Below are positions 59,591-64,000 of a DNA stretch of 64,000 nucleotides, piece after piece. Position 1 is the stretch's first letter, and each line of letters starts with the position of its first letter. The position numbers were made by a program, and so were the translations under genes. Source of the stretch: Polaribacter sp. Hel1_33_78 (GTDB taxonomy: Bacteria; Bacteroidota; Bacteroidia; Flavobacteriales; Flavobacteriaceae); the NCBI RefSeq assembly GCF_900106075.1, contig NZ_LT629794.1, positions 2,687,501 to 2,751,500 on the forward strand. The letters run 5' to 3'. The notes beneath the pieces were generated by a model. It was not told the origin of the DNA. It was given only the letters and a program-made list of their open reading frames with translations, and made no database searches.

Positions 59591-60841
59591 ATGGCTTCAA
59601 TTAATTTCTTATACCGTTCAACTAAAGACAAAGCAAACTTAAATTTAAGGCTTTTATACAGGTATAATTCTAAAGACTATGTTTTCGGAGCAAAAACAAA
59701 AGTTGAGGTTTCAAAAATTTACTGGAGCAAACAACACAATAAGAAATCTAAAGATATTAAGATTACAAACCTACAAACTGAAATTAACAACGAACTCAAT
59801 AAAATAGAAAATCACGTTTTAAAGTCTTTCAATTCTGTAAACCCTGAAAGCATAACAAAAGACTGGTTAACCTCGCAAATAGATTATTATTACAACCCAC
59901 CGACTGAAGACAAAGCAATTCCTAAAGATTTAGTCAATTATATTGATTTTTATATTGAGTACCGTAAACACGAAATCAAAAAAAGAACCAAAAGCAAGTT
60001 TACAGTTATCAAACACAAATTGCAAAGACTTGAAAGCTTCAGAAAAAAACAAATACTTATTGCAGATGTAAACGATAGTTTTAAAAATGAGTTTGTTTCT
60101 TATTGCAAAGGCGAATCATACGCACAAAACACAATACAAAGAGAATTAGCAATCATAAAAACGTTTTGTAAACACGCTCGATTTGTAGGTATTGAAACGC
60201 ATCCGCAGTTAGACAGTTTAATGTTAGAAAAAGAAAAAGTATCTAAAATATACCTATCATTTGAAGACTTATCTAAAATTGAAAACATCAGTAAAGAACA
60301 GTTAACTGATAGTTTAGAAAATGCAAAAGACTGGTTAATTATTAGCGTTTATACAGGACAAAGAATTTCAGATTTTATGAGATTTACCAAAGAGCAAATA
60401 AGAATTGAAAACGGTAAACATTTAATCGAATTTACTCAACAAAAAACTGGTAAAAATATGACAGTACCATTACACCCAAAGGTTTTAGAAATACTCAATA
60501 AAAGAAACGGAAATTTCCCTTATAAAATATCAGACCAAAAGTATAATGACTTTATAAAAATAGTTTGTGAACTGGCAGAAATTAACGAACCCACCACAGG
60601 CAGTAAAATGATTGAAACCAAAAAAGGTAGTAAGATTTACAGAAAACAATCAGGCATTTATAAAAAATACGAACTGGTTACCTCTCATATTGGTAGACGT
60701 AGTTTTGCTACTAATTTTTATGGTAAAATACCAACCACTTATTTAATATACATTACTGGGCATAGTTCAGAGATTATGTTTTTAAACTACATAGGCAAAA
60801 GCAATAAAGATTTGGCACTCGAAATAACTAAATACTTTTAA
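59591..60841 (+). CDS. Tyrosine-type site-specific recombinase (integrase)
   Basis: This 416-residue integrase has a Bacteroidetes-type N-terminal arm domain (INFLYRSTKDKANLNLRLLYRYN, then a tail to about 100), a SAM-like core-binding domain (about 113-215) and a catalytic domain. The catalytic residues are intact: Arg258 in YTGQRISD, Lys285 in QQKTGKN, His366 and Arg369 in SHIGRRSFATNF, His391 in ITGHSSE and Tyr400 in FLNYIG. It should integrate and excise the element that begins here. Downstream come a hypothetical gene, two HTH genes and a primase, on the same strand, an arrangement typical of flavobacterial integrative elements. Confidence 0.95.
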   Translation: MASINFLYRSTKDKANLNLRLLYRYNSKDYVFGAKTKVEVSKIYWSKQHNKKSKDIKITNLQTEINNELNKIENHVLKSFNSVNPESITKDWLTSQIDYYYNPPTEDKAIPKDLVNYIDFYIEYRKHEIKKRTKSKFTVIKHKLQRLESFRKKQILIADVNDSFKNEFVSYCKGESYAQNTIQRELAIIKTFCKHARFVGIETHPQLDSLMLEKEKVSKIYLSFEDLSKIENISKEQLTDSLENAKDWLIISVYTGQRISDFMRFTKEQIRIENGKHLIEFTQQKTGKNMTVPLHPKVLEILNKRNGNFPYKISDQKYNDFIKIVCELAEINEPTTGSKMIETKKGSKIYRKQSGIYKKYELVTSHIGRRSFATNFYGKIPTTYLIYITGHSSEIMFLNYIGKSNKDLALEITKYF

Positions 60842-60867
60842 TCAAAAAAATAAAGTTGTTTTTTAAT

Positions 60868-60891
60868 GTACATTTGGTACATTTCGTACAT
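60868..60891. repeat. Three 9-bp tandem repeats (GTACATTTG type)
   Basis: GTACATTTG, GTACATTTC and GTACATAAA follow each other with an exact 9-bp period in the gap between the integrase and the next gene, 15 bp before that gene's ATG. They share the GTACA core with repeats at 59540 and 61904. Possible iterons or operator sites. Confidence 0.6.
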
Positions 60892-60905
60892 AAAAAGAAA
60901 TTGCA

Positions 60906-61925
60906 ATGAAACCAATAGAAAAGTTTTTAAAAAATTTTGATGAGCAATTTAAAAAGGCAAAATTCAAAAACATTAAAGCTGATAAATCAAATATCAATGA
61001 AATATACGAGAATAATATTTCAATTTGGTATTATTTCAATAGTGATAAAGTAGAAAAAAAAGACGGCACAAAAGAAATTAATTCAAAACTGGATACAATT
61101 AATCACGTTATTTTAAAAAATCCTGAAAATTTTATTTTTTGTAAAACAAAAGACGGCTTCAGTTTAACAGAATCAGATTTTATAAATTCTGAACTATCTA
61201 TTATTAATACAATTGAAAACTTTAGTATATCAGAAAAAAAACAATTTGACTTTTACAAAAATTATCTTTTAAATAAATTAGAGCAACATCAAAAAACAGA
61301 AAATAAAAACCAACTTTTTATAAAAAAATATCAAAGTGATAATTGGTATAAATATGAAAATGAAAGTATTTTATTTAAAACCTCTACTGAAAAAATAAAC
61401 TACTGGAGCAATAAGCTTTTAGAATATCAAAAAGATAAAATAAATTTAGATTATTTAGGAACTGCAATGTTAACCTTAGATGTTAACCTTAAAGAACCAA
61501 AACATCTAAACGGTTTTCTATTTGATGAATTTTGCCAAAAAAATATTGATTTATTAAAACTTGAAAATCAAATTTATAAACCTCAACAAACAGAAAATAA
61601 AAAACCTGATGAGGTTAAAAAGGAATTACATCCTGAAATTTTTAAAGATAATTACTTTGAAGTTTGGCAAAAAATGTATGATGCATTTGAAATAAAAGAA
61701 AGTAGTTATAATAAAAATCTTGACTTTATGTATAATGTTATGTTTGATAAAGGGTTTATCAATAAAAACATAGGAAAAAAAGATATGGTTAATTGGATAA
61801 ATGATATTTATCAAATTACTTTCACAAAAATAAGATACACGAACTATAAAGAAAATTCTAATAAGGCACGATTAATCATATTCAATGAAATATTAGAAAA
61901 CTCAAAAGGTACAAAACACACCTAA
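60906..61925 (+). CDS. Hypothetical protein of the mobile element
   Basis: I do not recognise this 339-residue protein. It is hydrophilic and Lys/Asn-rich, with no signal peptide or membrane helix. The C-terminal third (EIFKDNYFEVWQKMYDAFEIKESSYNKNLDFMYNVMFDKGFI) looks like a compact helical module of the kind often seen in Bacteroidetes integrative elements next to integrases, where its role is unknown. It lies 64 bp after the integrase. Its last codons overlap the first of three 21-bp-spaced GGTACAAA repeats. Confidence 0.6.
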   Translation: MKPIEKFLKNFDEQFKKAKFKNIKADKSNINEIYENNISIWYYFNSDKVEKKDGTKEINSKLDTINHVILKNPENFIFCKTKDGFSLTESDFINSELSIINTIENFSISEKKQFDFYKNYLLNKLEQHQKTENKNQLFIKKYQSDNWYKYENESILFKTSTEKINYWSNKLLEYQKDKINLDYLGTAMLTLDVNLKEPKHLNGFLFDEFCQKNIDLLKLENQIYKPQQTENKKPDEVKKELHPEIFKDNYFEVWQKMYDAFEIKESSYNKNLDFMYNVMFDKGFINKNIGKKDMVNWINDIYQITFTKIRYTNYKENSNKARLIIFNEILENSKGTKHT

Positions 61926-61958
61926 AAAGGTACAAAGCATAGTCTTTTAGGATACAAA
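61904..61958. repeat. Three GGTACAAA-type repeats with 21-bp period
   Basis: AAAAGGTACAAA at 61904-61915 and 61925-61936, and TTAGGATACAAA at 61947-61958, have their GG pairs 21 bp apart (61908, 61929, 61950), which places them on one face of the helix. They end 45 bp before the small HTH gene at 62004. Iteron or operator function is likely. Confidence 0.62.
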
Positions 61959-62003
61959 GTCAAACCAATATTTGCAGTGTTATTAATCATAAACATTGTA
62001 AAA

Positions 62004-62285
62004 ATGGTAAACAGTATTTTATTAGAAAATTTAAACACGCAAACTCTTAAAGAGTTAATCAAAGACGGCGTTAAAAGTCAATTAAATGACTTTAAAGAAA
62101 CTTTACAAACTCACAATCCTGATGAGTTATTAACAAGGGAGCAAACTTGTAACTTCTTACAAATTGATAGTTCAACCTTATGGGCGTGGACTAACAAAGG
62201 CAAAGTTATTGCTTATGGTATTGGAAACCGCAGATACTACAAAAAAGCGGAATTATTAAACAGCTTACAACAACTTAAAAAATAA
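62004..62285 (+). CDS. Helix-turn-helix protein (excisionase/MerR-like)
   Basis: This 93-residue protein (ATG at 62004; a GTG start nine codons earlier is possible) has a disordered N-terminus and a C-terminal winged-helix of the HTH_17/excisionase type: LLTREQTCNFLQIDSSTLWAWTNKGKVIAYGIGNRRYYKKAEL. In Bacteroidetes integrative elements such proteins act as excisionases or transcription factors for the replication module. It lies after the 21-bp repeats, which are a plausible binding target, and 7 bp before the next gene. Confidence 0.8.
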   Translation: MVNSILLENLNTQTLKELIKDGVKSQLNDFKETLQTHNPDELLTREQTCNFLQIDSSTLWAWTNKGKVIAYGIGNRRYYKKAELLNSLQQLKK

Positions 62286-62292
62286 AGGCTTT

Positions 62293-62598
62293 ATGAGTAA
62301 CACGAATACACAAAGCCTTAATTTAAAAAGTTTAGAACAAGGCAAAAATAAGCAATTCAGGAATCAATCTAAAATCATATTTAATTATTTATTGAAGCAT
62401 ACCGCTACAAATACAATGATTAGCAAAGCTACTGGCGTACCGCAAAAAAATATTTGCAGAATAAAACGCAATTTAGAAAAACAAGGTTTACTCTATGAGG
62501 TTGAAAAAAAGATATGCAAAATAACTGGTTTTAGTGCTTACTATTTAACTACTGATTATGATGTATTTGCAATGTTTAATCAAACTAAAAACGATTAA
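62293..62598 (+). CDS. Small winged-helix DNA-binding protein
   Basis: This 101-residue protein has a helix-turn-helix segment (IIFNYLLKHTATNTMISKATGVPQKNICRIKRNLEKQGLLYEVEKKICKITG) typical of winged-helix replication or regulation proteins in mobile elements. It is 7 bp after the excisionase-like gene and 3 bp before the primase gene, so all three are one transcript. A role in replication initiation control is inferred from position only. Confidence 0.72.
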   Translation: MSNTNTQSLNLKSLEQGKNKQFRNQSKIIFNYLLKHTATNTMISKATGVPQKNICRIKRNLEKQGLLYEVEKKICKITGFSAYYLTTDYDVFAMFNQTKND

Positions 62599-62601
62599 GC
62601 T

Positions 62602-64000
62602 ATGCAGAACAAAGAAAACATAAATAAGCTTGTTAAAAGTAATATTAACGAACTTTCAGACAGTTTGCAATCCGTAGAAAAAACAACTGATGACATTTTA
62701 CAGGAACTATCAAACAGCATCAGTAAAATAGATTTTCAAATACTGGCGTTTCCTGATATTGATACCGTTAAAAAGCAAATTGAAGACTTACAGCCTTTTA
62801 TTTATAATGAAGACGGCAGTTTCAATACTAAAAATAAAGCCGAGCAAAAAGAATACAGAAAACTCGTTAAAAAGTTAGACAGTTTTAAGCTTACTAAAAA
62901 TCATTTTTTAATACTTTGTATTGAGCAACTTCTTAAAATTGCAAAACTTAACAACTGGGGTTTATGTAAAAAGAACGGTTTTATTTATTTGTACAATGGC
63001 AGTTACTGGAATGAAATCAACAAAGAAAGCTTTCAATCCTTTTTAGGAAACGTCGCTTTAAAAATGGGCGTTAATAAATTCAAAGGTAAAATTCACACGT
63101 TTAAAGATGAGTTATTTAAACAGTTTATGGCAGATGCTTATTTACCAACGCCAAAAGCCAATAAACGAAATGTATTAATCAATCTACAAAACGGAACGTA
63201 TCAAATAACACCAACAAAAAGAGAGTTAAGAGCGTTTGACAAAAAAGATTTTTTAACGCATCAACTACCTTTTGAATACGAACCTGAAGCAACCGCACCA
63301 CTATTTAAAAAGTATTTAGATGAGGTTTTACCTGATGCAGACAAACAAAGAATATTTGCAGAATATTGTGGGTATATTTTTATAAAACCAAGTGTTTTAA
63401 AACTTGAAAAAATGCTTATTCTTTATGGTACTGGTGCAAATGGTAAAAGCGTATTCTTTGAGATACTCAATGCACTTTTAGGAACTGAAAACTTTAGTAG
63501 TTATTCTTTACAAGATTTAACAAACGAAAACGGTTATTACAGGGCAAAAATAGGCAGTAAGTTAGTCAATTACGCATCAGAAATAAATGGCAAATTGGAA
63601 ACTGATATTTTTAAACAAATGGCATCAGGCGAACCGTTAAGCGTTCGTTTACCTTATGGCGAACCGTTTATTTTAAATGATTACGCAAAGCTAATTTTCA
63701 ACTGTAATGAATTGCCAAAAGATGTAGAGCATACAAACGCTTTTTTCAGACGTTTTTTAATCATAGGTTTTGATGTTACAATACCTGAAGACAAACAAGA
63801 TAAGGAACTCGCAAACAAGATAATTAACAACGAATTATCAGGCGTTTTTAACTGGATATTGCAAGGACTTGACAGGGTATTGAAACAAAAGAAATTCAGT
63901 AAATGTGAAGCCGTTGAAATGGCTCGTAGTAATTACGAAAAACAAAGCGACAGCGTTAAAATGTTTATTGAAGACTATGAGTATAAAACGGCTACTGATT
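62602..64000 (+). CDS. Phage/plasmid primase, P4 family (SF3 helicase), partial
   Basis: The ORF begins at ATG 62602 and stays open to the window edge (466 codons, C-terminus missing). Residues 1-120 form a coiled-coil-rich N-terminus. A D5_N-like region follows (FIYLYNGSYWNEI, then NLQNGTYQITPTKRELRAFDKKDFLTHQLPFEYEP). The SF3 helicase has Walker A GTGANGKS (276-283), LVNYASEINGKLETDIFKQMASGEPLSVRLPYGEPF (Walker B region), LIFNCNELPKD (sensor) and AFFRRFLIIGFD (Arg finger). Such primase-helicases drive replication of satellite phages and plasmid-like integrative elements. It is cotranscribed with the two HTH genes. Confidence 0.92.
   Translation, partial: MQNKENINKLVKSNINELSDSLQSVEKTTDDILQELSNSISKIDFQILAFPDIDTVKKQIEDLQPFIYNEDGSFNTKNKAEQKEYRKLVKKLDSFKLTKNHFLILCIEQLLKIAKLNNWGLCKKNGFIYLYNGSYWNEINKESFQSFLGNVALKMGVNKFKGKIHTFKDELFKQFMADAYLPTPKANKRNVLINLQNGTYQITPTKRELRAFDKKDFLTHQLPFEYEPEATAPLFKKYLDEVLPDADKQRIFAEYCGYIFIKPSVLKLEKMLILYGTGANGKSVFFEILNALLGTENFSSYSLQDLTNENGYYRAKIGSKLVNYASEINGKLETDIFKQMASGEPLSVRLPYGEPFILNDYAKLIFNCNELPKDVEHTNAFFRRFLIIGFDVTIPEDKQDKELANKIINNELSGVFNWILQGLDRVLKQKKFSKCEAVEMARSNYEKQSDSVKMFIEDYEYKTATD

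Noticed and set aside
60868..60891. Start of a CRISPR array
   Set aside because: The repeats are only 9 bp, without spacers, and no cas gene is nearby.
1..64000. tRNA or rRNA genes
   Set aside because: Apart from the tRNA-like ends of ssrA, no acceptor-stem/T-arm pattern or rRNA-like block was recognised by eye.

Overview
The window is AT-rich (roughly 30% GC by eye) and comes from a Gram-negative member of the Bacteroidetes, most likely a marine Flavobacteriaceae close to Polaribacter or Tenacibaculum. The pointers are type IX secretion (T9SS) sorting domains on two proteins, Bacteroidetes-type promoters (TAnnTTTG at -7, TTG or TTTG near -33), lipoproteins and short signal peptides ending in AQ or SQ, kdsA for LPS, and a tmRNA whose tag is GEDNYALAA. 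No rRNA, tRNA or CRISPR array was seen.

Layout. 1-868: no gene. 869-4726: a T9SS surface protein, a 56-aa precursor-like peptide missed by ordinary ORF length cut-offs, a PqqD/HprK-like fusion and a broken nucleotidyltransferase, which together look like a small RiPP-type (modified peptide) cluster. 4723-17131: core functions (mpl, a 2030-aa alpha-2-macroglobulin with an intact thioester motif, an M28 peptidase, kdsA, a lysine-ketoglutarate-reductase-like enzyme). 17248-17640: ssrA. 17722-26379: stress-type genes (two lipoproteins, a triple-BON protein, a DegP-like protease, an AraC regulator, a Raf-kinase-inhibitor-like protein, an SDR, nnr, a small membrane protein). Four promoters in this stretch share one design: a TGAC/T-N4-G/ATCA palindrome centred exactly 33 bp from the centre of a -7 box, as expected for activation by a CRP/FNR-family regulator.

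26600-38474: a MazG-like NTPase, an SDR, a Kir-type potassium channel, a four-gene operon (M24 peptidase, tag, membrane protein, DPP III), folA, a free CBM48 protein, and thyA with a nucleoside transporter and a DUF151 nuclease. 38650-44918: etfA-etfB under a long palindromic operator, then pdhB, soluble ppa and membrane hppA. 45104-53769: a T9SS nucleotidase, then a 5-oxoproline utilisation locus (M20 amidohydrolase, Nramp-like transporter, pxpA-pxpB-pxpC, with a cysteine hydrolase and an AraC regulator beside it). Downstream of that lies a decayed second copy of the pxpB/pxpC junction. The transporter has lost the canonical Nramp metal-site motifs, which suggests an organic substrate. 54045-59199: pckA, DUF423, a saccharopine-dehydrogenase-like enzyme (partner of the LKR-like gene 39 kb away), trmN6 and a lipoprotein.

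59200-64000: the left part of an integrative mobile element: tyrosine recombinase, a hypothetical protein, two small helix-turn-helix proteins and a P4-type primase/helicase that runs off the window. Its intergenic regions carry three sets of phased GTACA-type repeats. The element's cargo, if any, lies beyond the right edge.
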